In this document: piece after piece, positions 35,251 to 43,325 of the stretch
Layout: each line of letters begins with the position of its first letter
How positions within the stretch are numbered: the stretch's first letter is position 1
Origin: Clostridia bacterium
Lineage (GTDB): Bacteria > Bacillota > Clostridia > Lachnospirales > Anaerotignaceae
Assembly: GCA_009929735.1 (NCBI GenBank)
Contig: RZZU01000003.1
Span: forward strand, 60,179 to 124,178
Length of the DNA: 64,000 bases
Direction: 5' to 3'
Translations under genes and position numbers: made by a program
The notes under the pieces: model-generated
Told to the model about the DNA's origin: nothing
Seen by the model: only the letters and a program-made list of their open reading frames with translations
The model's database searches: none

Positions 35251-35523
35251 ATGGAGCAAAAGGTAAAGGCGTTGTTTGCTTGGACTAAAAAAGGGGAGAA
35301 AACTGCCAAGCTGATTGGTGATCAATATGAAAAAGCAGGGATGGAGATTATCTTTCACGGACAAGCCGCAAAGGAAGAACTGATTTTGTTGGGCGAGGAA
35401 AGAGGTATGACGCACGTGTTGTACTTTTTAGACCATGAGAAGGTGATTTTGGTAAGCCTTACTGATGAAATGGGCGGTTTTACGGTGGAGGTTAAGCTGG
35501 AGGATTTGTTGCTGCCCTGTTAA
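35251..35523 (+). CDS. Small protein resembling the HisRS-type anticodon-binding domain
   Basis: The 90-aa protein matches the order of the class II synthetase anticodon-binding fold: an opening strand, the helix KTAKLIGDQYEKAGMEIIF, then KEELILLGEERGMTHVLYF, VILVSLTDEMGG and a closing VKLEDLL. This is what the C-terminal domain of histidyl-tRNA synthetase looks like, but here it stands alone. The assignment is by pattern only; a function in tRNA binding is not shown. GGAGG spaces to ATG 35251. Confidence 0.55.
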   Translation: MEQKVKALFAWTKKGEKTAKLIGDQYEKAGMEIIFHGQAAKEELILLGEERGMTHVLYFLDHEKVILVSLTDEMGGFTVEVKLEDLLLPC

Positions 35524-35658
35524 TGCTTGCACAGAATTTCCCGATTTATGTATGAATAAGATAGAAAAAAGAATAAATGTAGACAGGCAATATTTTACAA
35601 ATTACCTCATAAGATAAAAATGTAAGCAAAACATATTTACTTAAGGAGGTATTTGAGT

Positions 35659-35889
35659 ATGAATTTATTTGGTGGCGGTTGTGGTAGCGGTTGTGGCGGT
35701 GACAGCTCTTGTTTATGGATTTTGATTTTGTTGTGCTGCTGCGGCGGAAATGGTATTGGCGGTAGTAGCTGTGGCGGCGGCTGCGGCGGCGGTGACAGTT
35801 CTTGGCTGTGGATTTTGATTCTGCTTAGCTGCTGCGGCGGTGGCTGTGGCAATCAGGTTGGAAACTGCGGAAGCGGCTGCGGGTGCTAA
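35659..35889 (+). CDS. Cys/Gly-rich small protein with duplicated hydrophobic segment
   Basis: The 76-aa protein holds 14 Cys and about 26 Gly. It is built of two similar units: GGCGGDSSCLWILILLCCCGG (split here as GGCGGDSSC + LWILILLCCCGG) and GGDSSWLWILILLSCCGG, each a short hydrophobic stretch flanked by GGC clusters. No signal peptide, protease site or known domain was recognised. It has a strong ribosome site AAGGAGG 9 nt before ATG 35659; TTG 35653 is too close to it. A terminator at 36108 ends the transcript. Similar small Cys/Gly-rich proteins in clostridia are uncharacterised. Spore or envelope association is possible but unproven. Confidence 0.65.
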   Translation: MNLFGGGCGSGCGGDSSCLWILILLCCCGGNGIGGSSCGGGCGGGDSSWLWILILLSCCGGGCGNQVGNCGSGCGC

Positions 35890-36222
35890 TCAGAAACATC
35901 GCAAAGGTTTTTCTGTTTTAAAGTTTTGAAGTGAAACATGGTTTGACGGATAGGCTGACAAAGAAAAGGTTTTTTTCTAATCATTATAAAGTAAAACAGA
36001 AAAACCTTGGTTGTGTATAATGAAATACTTTGTGTATTTCGTTGTACGCAGGAAAAGAGTTTACAAACTAAGCTTTTTTCAAAGGTTTCAGAGTTTATCT
36101 GTAACCGAAGGCTTTCCCGATTTTTGGGGAAGCCTTTCTTTTTTTGCGTACGAAAAAGAAAGCATCTTTGGCATCCTTCCTTTACAATAGAAGAAACAGT
36201 ATTGCTGAAGGGAGCTGTCATT
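35890..36222. other. Intergenic region after the Cys-rich gene
   Basis: No gene supported; it contains the terminator at 36108-36145 and T-rich sequence. The next gene has a frame open through much of it but no ribosome site before 36223. Confidence 0.5.
36108..36145 (+). terminator. Rho-independent terminator
   Basis: A stem of about 10 bp (36109-36118 with 36126-36135, one G-U) with loop GATTTTT, followed by a T-rich run. Confidence 0.75.
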
Positions 36223-36804
36223 GTGTTTGAGCTGAATTTAAATAAAGATGAGCACTGTAGGGTGTTGCTTGAGGAGTGCAAATTATATTTTTTGGAAAGG
36301 GCGTACAGCATAGAGAACCAATTTTATAGTGCTTTTTATATACAATGTGCAGAAAGCACTGCGGCAGACGGATATGAAGCTTTCTTGGAAACACCAATGG
36401 AGCATAATTATTTTAGAAGTAAGCTGCCCCGTTTGAATGAAACGGTGATGATACGATTTTTTAAGCTTGCGGCAATTTACCATACAATTCGGATGGTCAG
36501 AAAGCGGAAAAAAGAAATATCCTGGGAGGATATTAAAAAGGCGTTATTTGAAGCATATGATTTAACGGAAAGCGAGCGGGAAATAGCGGAAATTTTGCAA
36601 AGGTGCGCCTTTCTCTATCAAGCCGGTTTTCAAGACCTGTTCATAAAAACAACGGCAAGGTATGTTTTTGGCGACAAAGTTCTTTCGGCATTTTCATTCG
36701 CTTTTATCGGAAATTTCTGGTATAATTCCTATAGTAGCTTTATGGGCTCGTTTACCGGATATGTTCCTTTTCATGTTCGTATGGAGCGAGCCATGGGGCA
36801 ATGA
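36223..36804 (+). CDS. Conserved-looking hypothetical protein upstream of addA
   Basis: I do not recognise this 193-aa protein. It begins with GTG at 36223 (site GAAGGGAG) as MFELNLNKDEHCRVLLEE. It is mostly helical and rich in aromatic residues. It contains ESEREIAEILQRCAFLYQAGF and ends in an unusual aromatic stretch FIGNFWYNSYSSFMGSFTGY. No signal peptide or clear membrane span is seen. It ends 20 bp before addA, so the two are probably co-transcribed. The slot is normally held by addB, but the protein is far too short and lacks AddB motifs. Confidence 0.65.
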   Translation: MFELNLNKDEHCRVLLEECKLYFLERAYSIENQFYSAFYIQCAESTAADGYEAFLETPMEHNYFRSKLPRLNETVMIRFFKLAAIYHTIRMVRKRKKEISWEDIKKALFEAYDLTESEREIAEILQRCAFLYQAGFQDLFIKTTARYVFGDKVLSAFSFAFIGNFWYNSYSSFMGSFTGYVPFHVRMERAMGQ

Positions 36805-36824
36805 ATTTGGGAGGATGAGAGCCC

Positions 36825-39800
36825 ATGGGGGAAAGCAGATGGACAAAAGAACAATTACAGGCAATTGAGGCAAGGGGCTGTGACCTTTTGATTTCGGCGG
36901 CGGCTGGAAGTGGGAAAACGGCGGTATTGGTTGAGCGCATCATCAGACGCATTACAACCGATCAGCCGCCCATGGATATTGACCGATTATTGGTTGTGAC
37001 CTTTACAAAAGCGGCGGCGTCAGAAATGAGCCAGAGAGTCGGGGCGGCGATTGCAAAAAAGTTGGAGCAGGAACCGCAAAACCTGCATTTGCAAAATCAG
37101 CTTACACTGCTTGCCCGTGCGGATATTAAAACCATACATTCCTTTTGTCTGCAAACCATTCGTGAGTATTATCATCTTTTGGATATCGATCCTGCGGTAA
37201 GAACTGCTGATCCCGGTGAGGTAAAGCTGTTACAGCAGGAGGTTTTGGAGGATTATTTTGAAGAGCTTTATCAAAATCAGGAGGAAGCTTTTTTTCGGCT
37301 GTTGGAAACCTTTGGAGAGGAAACCGGCGATAGCAGGCTGAAGGCTTTAATATTACAGCTATATCACTTTGCCCAGGGCTATCCTGACCCTGTTGGTTTG
37401 CTGGAGGAAATGGCGGCGCAGTTTGCACTGGAGGACAGTGAAACGGTGGATTCCTGTATTTGGATTGGATTAATACGAGAGGGCATTAAGGCAAATGTTT
37501 CTTTTGCACGATATTTATTGGAAAAAGCAATGAAGCGTGCGGCCTCTACGTCAGGCTTTGAGGCATACCTTGAATGCTTAGAGAAGGAAGCCGAGGGGAT
37601 GGAGCGGCTGGAAGAATCATTGGCGAATGGATATGCCCAGTGGCACATGGCATTTATTCAAACGGAATTTCCAAGACTGCCTGCTTACCGTGGTGAGGAT
37701 AAAGAGCTGGCAGAGGAAATAAAGGACTTGCGCAACGAGGCAAAGGACGTACGAAACAAGCTGGGGGAAACCTATTTTTGCTTTGGCGAGGAAATGCAAA
37801 GTGAATTGATACGCTCCTTATATCCTGCGGCGAAAGGCTTGGCAGAGCTGGTTTGTGGTTTTACGCAACGATTTGGTGAGGCGAAAAAAGAAAAGCTCAT
37901 GATCGATTTCAATGATTATGAGCATTTTTGCTTGCAAATTTTAGTGGAAAAAGGAAGTGCCGTTCAGCACGTCACCCCCACAGCCGCCGCCGAGGAAATA
38001 CAAAAACGATATGATGAAATCATGATTGACGAATATCAGGATAGCAACATGGTGCAGGAAATGATATTGGCGGCGGTTTCGGGCGAGAGTAAGGGGAAAA
38101 ACAACCGATTTATGGTTGGAGATGTGAAGCAGAGCATTTATCGTTTTCGATTGGCAATGCCTCAGCTGTTTAACCAAAAATATCAGACCTATCCCTTAGA
38201 GGAGGGTGGAAATTGTCGCAAAATTATTCTTTCTAAAAATTTTAGAAGCCGTAAAAATGTATTGGATGGGGCGAATTTTTTGTTTCGTCAGCTCATGTCA
38301 TTGGAATTTGGCGATGTAGATTATAATGAGGAAGCGGCATTATATCCCGGGGCTGTTTTTACCGATACGCAAGAGCCTTATGGGGGCGAGAATGAAATCC
38401 TTTTGGTGGAAAGCCAGAGTACTTTGGAAGAAGAAAGCTTGGAGGAACTAGAGGATTTAAACCGCCGTCAGCTAGAAGCTATGGCAATTGCCAACAAAAT
38501 CAAGCAAATGATGGCAGAGGGTTACTGTGTGGTGGATAAGGAAAGCGGCAGATACCGCCCCTTGGAATACCGTGATATTGCAATTTTAATGCGGAGTATG
38601 AAAAACTGGGGAACTGTGCTTGACGATGTATTTGGACAGGCGGGGCTTCCTTATTATGCGGAAACGGCGGAAGGCTATTATGATGTACCCGAGGTGGATA
38701 CGGTTTTGAATCTGCTTCGGCTGTTGGACAACCCAAGACAGGATATTCCCCTGCTTTCTATCTTGCATTCGCCGCTATACAGCCTTTCTGCCGACGAACT
38801 CATGCAGATGCGCCTGATTGGTGGAAGCGGATTGTTTTTTGACTGTATTGAGGGGTATTTGAACCAAGGTGAGGATTTAGAATTAAAGGAGAAGCTTACA
38901 GATTTTATACAAGATTTGACAAGATGGCGTCAGCAGGTGAAGGAATTAACCCTTCATGAGCTTTTGCGCTATTTATATGAAGAAAGCGGATATTATGACT
39001 ATGTGGGAATGACAGCCGGCGGCGGTTTACGTCAGGCAAACCTTCGGCTTCTGCTGGAGAAAGCAGAGCGGTTTGAAAAGGGAAGCCATAAGGGGTTATT
39101 CTTCTTCATTCGCTATGTGGAGGATATGAAAACGGCGGAAGCGGAGTCTGCATCGGCAAAGCTGCAAAGCGAAGCGGAAAATTTGGTCAGGGTAATGACC
39201 ATTCACAAGAGTAAGGGACTGGAATTCCCCGTTGTTTTTGTGGCGGATTGCGGGAAGCAATTTAACGAAATGGACGTTCGGGCAACGGTGCTTACCCATC
39301 AGCAATGGGGCTTTGGCATGGATTATAAGGATTTAGAGCGCAGGGCAGTATACCGCACGCTGTCCAAAACGGCGTTGGCGGAGGTTATCCGTCTGGAAAA
39401 TTTATCGGAGGAGTTGAGGGTGCTTTATGTTGCCTTAACCAGAGCCAAGGAAAAGCTGATTTTGACTGGAACGGTAAAGGACTTGGAAAAAGCAGTCAAA
39501 AAATGGGCAGGAACGGCTGAGGGCAATGAGGTGCGCTTGTCTATATTTCGCTTAAGGCGGGGCAAAAGCTATTTGGACTGGGTGATGCCAGCGTTGTTGC
39601 GCCATCCCGACGGAAAGGAAATTTGTGAGCAGTTTGAACTTTCAAATACTGCCGCAAGAACGTTATTTTTTGAAGAACCTTCCTCTTGGAAATTTACAAT
39701 AAAAAGCAGAGGGAATATTCTTTTGCAGGCAATGGAGGAAAAGGAAGAAGCTGAAGAACAGGAAAATTATTTTGCTTCGTGGGACACAGAAGAGGATTAT

Positions 39801-40502
39801 AGCGGAAAAAAACAGGAAATTTTCAGCTTGCTGAAATGGGAGTACCCCAATATTGCGGCAACCAAGCTCCCCTCAAAGCTTTCGATTTCTGAGGTGAAGC
39901 GAAAGTTTCATGAGGAAATGGGTGAAAACGAGGTGCTTCCTGCCATAGAAATAAAGCTTCCCAAAGAGGTGAAAAAGGAACGACCGCTGACAGCGGCAGA
40001 AATCGGTACGGCCATGCACACCGTTTTGGAGCGTGCGGATTTTCGCAAGGAATACGATGCGGACGCATTGCAGCGTTTGCTGCAAGAACTGCTGGAAAAT
40101 GGGCGGCTTTCCGAAAAAGAGGCTTTGGCTTTCAGGCAGGAGGAATTGCTGAAATTTTTTGCTTCACCTTTGGCAAAACGAATCAGAAGTGCGGATACCA
40201 TCGAAAAAGAACGACCTTTTGCCATGCTTGCGGCGGCAAAGGAACTTTTTTTGGGCGAGGAATATAAAAATGTTGAGGATACGGTATTAATCAACGGGAT
40301 TATCGACTGTTACTTTATCGAGGGGGACAAGGTAATACTTTTGGATTATAAAAGCGATAGAATTCATCAGGAGGAGGCGTTCCGCTCCAGATACAAAATT
40401 CAATTGCAGTTATATCAGCGTGCGTTGGAACAGGCTTTGGGCAAAAAGGTGACAGAGGTCTATATTTATTCTTTCGCCATGGGGCAGGAAATTTTGTTGT
40501 AA
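36825..40502 (+). CDS. addA: ATP-dependent helicase/nuclease subunit A
   Basis: AddA is the UvrD-type 3'-5' helicase and nuclease subunit of the AddAB recombination enzyme that processes double-strand breaks to Chi sites. The 1225-aa protein has normal length. Walker A is SAAAGSGKTAVLVERI (Lys31). Helicase motifs include IMIDEYQDSN, VGDVKQSIYRFR, TIHKSKGLEFPVVFVADCG and LYVALTRAKEKL. The C-terminal RecB-like nuclease core has LLDYKSDRI near residue 1174. GGGAGGATG spaces to ATG 36825. AddB, normally immediately upstream, is not in the window. Confidence 0.96.
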   Translation: MGESRWTKEQLQAIEARGCDLLISAAAGSGKTAVLVERIIRRITTDQPPMDIDRLLVVTFTKAAASEMSQRVGAAIAKKLEQEPQNLHLQNQLTLLARADIKTIHSFCLQTIREYYHLLDIDPAVRTADPGEVKLLQQEVLEDYFEELYQNQEEAFFRLLETFGEETGDSRLKALILQLYHFAQGYPDPVGLLEEMAAQFALEDSETVDSCIWIGLIREGIKANVSFARYLLEKAMKRAASTSGFEAYLECLEKEAEGMERLEESLANGYAQWHMAFIQTEFPRLPAYRGEDKELAEEIKDLRNEAKDVRNKLGETYFCFGEEMQSELIRSLYPAAKGLAELVCGFTQRFGEAKKEKLMIDFNDYEHFCLQILVEKGSAVQHVTPTAAAEEIQKRYDEIMIDEYQDSNMVQEMILAAVSGESKGKNNRFMVGDVKQSIYRFRLAMPQLFNQKYQTYPLEEGGNCRKIILSKNFRSRKNVLDGANFLFRQLMSLEFGDVDYNEEAALYPGAVFTDTQEPYGGENEILLVESQSTLEEESLEELEDLNRRQLEAMAIANKIKQMMAEGYCVVDKESGRYRPLEYRDIAILMRSMKNWGTVLDDVFGQAGLPYYAETAEGYYDVPEVDTVLNLLRLLDNPRQDIPLLSILHSPLYSLSADELMQMRLIGGSGLFFDCIEGYLNQGEDLELKEKLTDFIQDLTRWRQQVKELTLHELLRYLYEESGYYDYVGMTAGGGLRQANLRLLLEKAERFEKGSHKGLFFFIRYVEDMKTAEAESASAKLQSEAENLVRVMTIHKSKGLEFPVVFVADCGKQFNEMDVRATVLTHQQWGFGMDYKDLERRAVYRTLSKTALAEVIRLENLSEELRVLYVALTRAKEKLILTGTVKDLEKAVKKWAGTAEGNEVRLSIFRLRRGKSYLDWVMPALLRHPDGKEICEQFELSNTAARTLFFEEPSSWKFTIKSRGNILLQAMEEKEEAEEQENYFASWDTEEDYSGKKQEIFSLLKWEYPNIAATKLPSKLSISEVKRKFHEEMGENEVLPAIEIKLPKEVKKERPLTAAEIGTAMHTVLERADFRKEYDADALQRLLQELLENGRLSEKEALAFRQEELLKFFASPLAKRIRSADTIEKERPFAMLAAAKELFLGEEYKNVEDTVLINGIIDCYFIEGDKVILLDYKSDRIHQEEAFRSRYKIQLQLYQRALEQALGKKVTEVYIYSFAMGQEILL

Positions 40503-40522
40503 GCAAGAGAAAGGATTTCGTT

Positions 40523-41428
40523 ATGGCGTATTTATGGATTATTATTGCTGGTGTATGTTGGGGCGCAATTGGTCTTTTTACAAAAGCAATTACAAAATTT
40601 GGATTTACTGAAATGGAAATGCTTTTTATAAAAGCCGTGGTCAGCGTAGTTTTTTTGACTGTTCTGCTTTTGCTAAAGGACAAAAAGAGTTTTCAGCTGA
40701 AAAAGAAAACGGATATTTTTTACTTTATTGGTACAGGCATTATAAGCTTTACGTTCTTTAGCTGGTGCTACATGAAATCCATTAATTTAACCAGTGTTGG
40801 CGTTGCGGCGGTGCTGTTGTACACTGCTCCGTCAATTGTTATGCTGCTTTCTGTTGTGTTATTTAAAGAAAAGCTGACAAAGCGAAAGGGCGTCGTTTTG
40901 CTTATGACATTATGCGGCTGTGGGTTGGTAACAGGGCTTTTAGAGGGCAAATTTATACTAACGCCGTTGGGTTTATTGGTGGGGCTGGGTTCTGCTTTTG
41001 GCTATGCCTTATATAGCATTTTCGGAACCTTTGCTTTAAAAAGAGGGTACAGCACTCTAACCATTTCCTTTTACACCTTTTTGATGGCTTCTGTGTTTAT
41101 CGCATTTTGCGTAAATCCTGTTTATGTTGTACAGGAGATTTCAAGTGCCGGGCAATGGCCGCTCTCAATTACCTTTGCGGTAATGACGACGGTTGTACCT
41201 TACTTATGTTATACAAAAGGGTTAAGCTGTTTGCCTGCAAGCAAGGCTTCAGTGACAGCTACGATTGAACCTGTGGTAGCGGCAGTATTGGGGATTCTGG
41301 TTTTCAAAGAAGGGGTTACTATTTCAAAAATCGGGGGCATAGTATTGGTTGTTGGGGCTGTTGTGCTGATGAACATGGGGAAAATCCCTGAGGTGGTAGA
41401 AATTGAGGAAAAAAGCGAAGAATCATAA
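40523..41428 (+). CDS. EamA family (DMT superfamily) transporter
   Basis: The 301-aa membrane protein has about ten spans in two EamA repeats, the first opening WIIIAGVCWGAIGLFTKA and the second LGLLVGLGSAFGYALYSIFG. Members export or import amino acids and other metabolites; the substrate here is unknown. It follows addA by 20 bp, likely in the same transcript, and ends in a terminator shared with the convergent M23 gene. Confidence 0.9.
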   Translation: MAYLWIIIAGVCWGAIGLFTKAITKFGFTEMEMLFIKAVVSVVFLTVLLLLKDKKSFQLKKKTDIFYFIGTGIISFTFFSWCYMKSINLTSVGVAAVLLYTAPSIVMLLSVVLFKEKLTKRKGVVLLMTLCGCGLVTGLLEGKFILTPLGLLVGLGSAFGYALYSIFGTFALKRGYSTLTISFYTFLMASVFIAFCVNPVYVVQEISSAGQWPLSITFAVMTTVVPYLCYTKGLSCLPASKASVTATIEPVVAAVLGILVFKEGVTISKIGGIVLVVGAVVLMNMGKIPEVVEIEEKSEES

Positions 41429-41454
41429 AAAGGATGGCGAAAGCCATCCTTTTG
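41427..41454. terminator. Bidirectional terminator
   Basis: AAAAGGATGGC-GAAA-GCCATCCTTTT is a perfect stem with a tetraloop; A and T runs flank it for both convergent genes. Confidence 0.88.
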
Positions 41455-41456
41455 GT

Positions 41457-42470
41457 TTATTGAAAATCCATAGGGTCCTGAAAAACCCCGTTTAAAATTA
41501 CTTCATAGTGGCAGTGCACTCCGGTTGATTGACCGGTAGCACCGGTTGTTGCAATGACATCGCCTTTTTTCACAACATCTCCTGCAGACACCAGATTTTC
41601 AGTGTTATGTGCATAGCGTGTGACAAAGCCGTTACCGTGATCAATCAATACATAATAGCCATATTCATCATGGTAGTCTGCCTCTGTAACGGTTCCGGCT
41701 GCGGTTGCTGTGATCGGAAGAATTCGGCTGCGGGTTGAAATATCAAGGCCGTAATGAACCCTGCCGTCACTAATGGAAGAAAGTCCATTGGGATTAAAGC
41801 CGGAGGAGATGATTCCATTGACAGGCAAGCCGCTGGGAATATCACTATATGCGGATAACGTTTCTGTAACGTTCGTTGCTGTTTTGGTAAAAGACACTTC
41901 TGTTTCATTCAATCGGGAATCAATACGGTCCAGCTGTGCAGCCAAGCATGTAACTTTATTGAAGGAAGTGGTTACAATAGGAGTAAAGCTAGCGGTATCG
42001 GCTGCTGGTGTGGTTTCTGAGAAACAACTCGCAACAGCATTGTAAATTTCAGTAGAAGCACTGTCGTTTGTATTGAGGTGATTCAGCTGATCATTCAGGT
42101 TGTTTTTTACATCTTCCAACTCGTTGATTTTTTGTTCCAGTTCAGCTGCTTTATTTTGTAAGTCTTGAATGTTTTGGGTATATTCGGTATTTTCAGTTTG
42201 CAGGGCATTTGAGGTTTGCTCTAATTTACGATTGGTACGTTCTGCTTGCTGCAATTCCTGCTCGGAAGATACCAGTTCGTTCTTCGCACTGAAGTAGGAG
42301 CCTATGGAAACAGCAGAGCTGCCAATGAATACACACGCCACGACACAAAGTGCCAACGTATGAGCTTTTTTTAAATGAAAAGATTTTTGCGTTCCTTTAT
42401 GGGAAACATGAAGAGATAAAAAGTGTTTCGAAGGTTGTTTATTTAAAGATAAATTATCGTTGGGTTCCAT
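41457..42470 (-). CDS. Membrane-anchored M23 (LytM-type) peptidase with coiled coil
   Basis: The 337-aa protein has a cytoplasmic N-terminus, one membrane span (about residues 38-60) and a long coiled coil (about residues 62-130). A C-terminal M23 domain follows. Zinc ligands are seen in HYGLDIS and HCHYEV, with YAHN between, so it looks catalytically competent. Such proteins cut peptidoglycan cross-bridges or activate amidases during division or sporulation. GAGAGGA spaces to ATG 42470. A promoter lies 38 bp upstream. Confidence 0.9.
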   Translation of the reverse strand: MEPNDNLSLNKQPSKHFLSLHVSHKGTQKSFHLKKAHTLALCVVACVFIGSSAVSIGSYFSAKNELVSSEQELQQAERTNRKLEQTSNALQTENTEYTQNIQDLQNKAAELEQKINELEDVKNNLNDQLNHLNTNDSASTEIYNAVASCFSETTPAADTASFTPIVTTSFNKVTCLAAQLDRIDSRLNETEVSFTKTATNVTETLSAYSDIPSGLPVNGIISSGFNPNGLSSISDGRVHYGLDISTRSRILPITATAAGTVTEADYHDEYGYYVLIDHGNGFVTRYAHNTENLVSAGDVVKKGDVIATTGATGQSTGVHCHYEVILNGVFQDPMDFQ

Positions 42471-42507
42471 CGAATGATCCTCTCTTGTGTTAAGTTTGTA
42501 TGTTAAT

Positions 42508-42536
42508 ATTATAATGTAAGACGGGGCAATTGTAAA
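42508..42536 (-). promoter_or_regulatory. Promoter of the M23 peptidase gene
   Basis: On the minus strand TTTACA (42531-42536) and TATAAT (42508-42513), 17 bp apart. Confidence 0.7.
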
Positions 42537-42747
42537 TAATTATTTCATTAAAAATTCAAATTTGTTAACAATTAGTTAATAATTGCGGATTTCCTTTATT
42601 CGTGTAACAAAATATGGTATTATGTGAAAGGTCGGCGGGGCGTTTTTGGCTATGGCAATTTTAATTTTTTTATCAAACATACAAGCGGAATTCTCACACT
42701 TTTTTGCGGTGGGCACTGACGAATGGGTTTGATTGAATAGTAATAAG

Positions 42748-42927
42748 TTAAGGTAACACCGCACAGTTCCCAGCTGATGCTTTGCATACCCATCTGTTTG
42801 CATCTTTTCCGTCAGGCTGCACAAAAATGCTCGCCAATACATCCAGTATTAGCTGTGCTTTTTGTTTTGTTTGACGAAAAATCTGACTACACATCTGGGC
42901 ACGCAGAATTATGCGGTATTGCCTTAA
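42748..42927. mobile_element. MITE-like element with imperfect terminal inverted repeats
   Basis: The ends are TTAAGGTAACACCGCACA (from 42748) and, read from the other end, TTAAGGCAATACCGCATA (to 42927). Over 22 bp the ends agree at 18 positions and all differences are transitions. The 180-bp interior has no coding capacity and no transposase. It reads like a non-autonomous inverted-repeat element spread among gut clostridia. No clear target-site duplication was found, so the class is not assigned. Confidence 0.55.
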
Positions 42928-43199
42928 AATTTTGTGAAAAGTTTTTTCTGTTGTCAAGATTTGTTCGTTTGTTTTCATGAAATAATGAAAAGACTGTAAA
43001 TATAAGGTTTTGCAGCTTGATTACGGCGGAAGGGGCTGGTTTTGTGAATCTGGAACAAAAAAAAATATTGCAGCTCGGGAAAACGGGATTTTTGATTTTA
43101 AATATATGTAAGGCTGCTTTTTCATTGCTAAGGCGACGGCTAGTTCCTAAAAACAAAAAACAAAAAGCACAAAGGAAAACAAATAAAATTCATAAAAAC

Positions 43200-43283
43200 C
43201 ATCAGCACAGCCAAGGCCCATCTATTTTTGCGAAAAAGGGCGTGTTCGGGCGGGCAAAAATTGGGTTCAGGGCACTGCTGATG
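43200..43283 (+). other. Long imperfect hairpin in the leader of the propeller gene
   Basis: CATCAGCA (43200-43207) pairs with TGCTGATG (43276-43283). Inside, CCCA plus ATTTTTGC (43217-43231, with a 3-nt bulge) pairs with GCAAAAATTGGG (43254-43265). It ends 43 bp before the start codon. No known riboswitch class was recognised; it could also be a small inverted-repeat element. Confidence 0.45.
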
Positions 43284-43325
43284 ATCAAAGAACGGTATTT
43301 TTGAAAATAAAAGGAGGTTTTTACA

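Larger units (their letters stand above)
42471..43325. other. Long gene-free region with MITE-like element and hairpin leader
   Basis: This 855-bp stretch has no supported gene; short frames on both strands lack ribosome sites. It holds the M23 promoter (42508-42536), the inverted-repeat element 42748-42927, and a long hairpin (43200-43283) ahead of the next gene. Confidence 0.6.

Noticed and set aside
35637..35852. Proline/glutamine-rich minus-strand frame
   Set aside because: It is the antisense of the Gly/Cys-rich gene; the plus frame has the ribosome site.
43017..43304. Open frame of 95 codons in the gene-free region
   Set aside because: No ribosome site, basic low-complexity composition, and it runs through the hairpin at 43200-43283.
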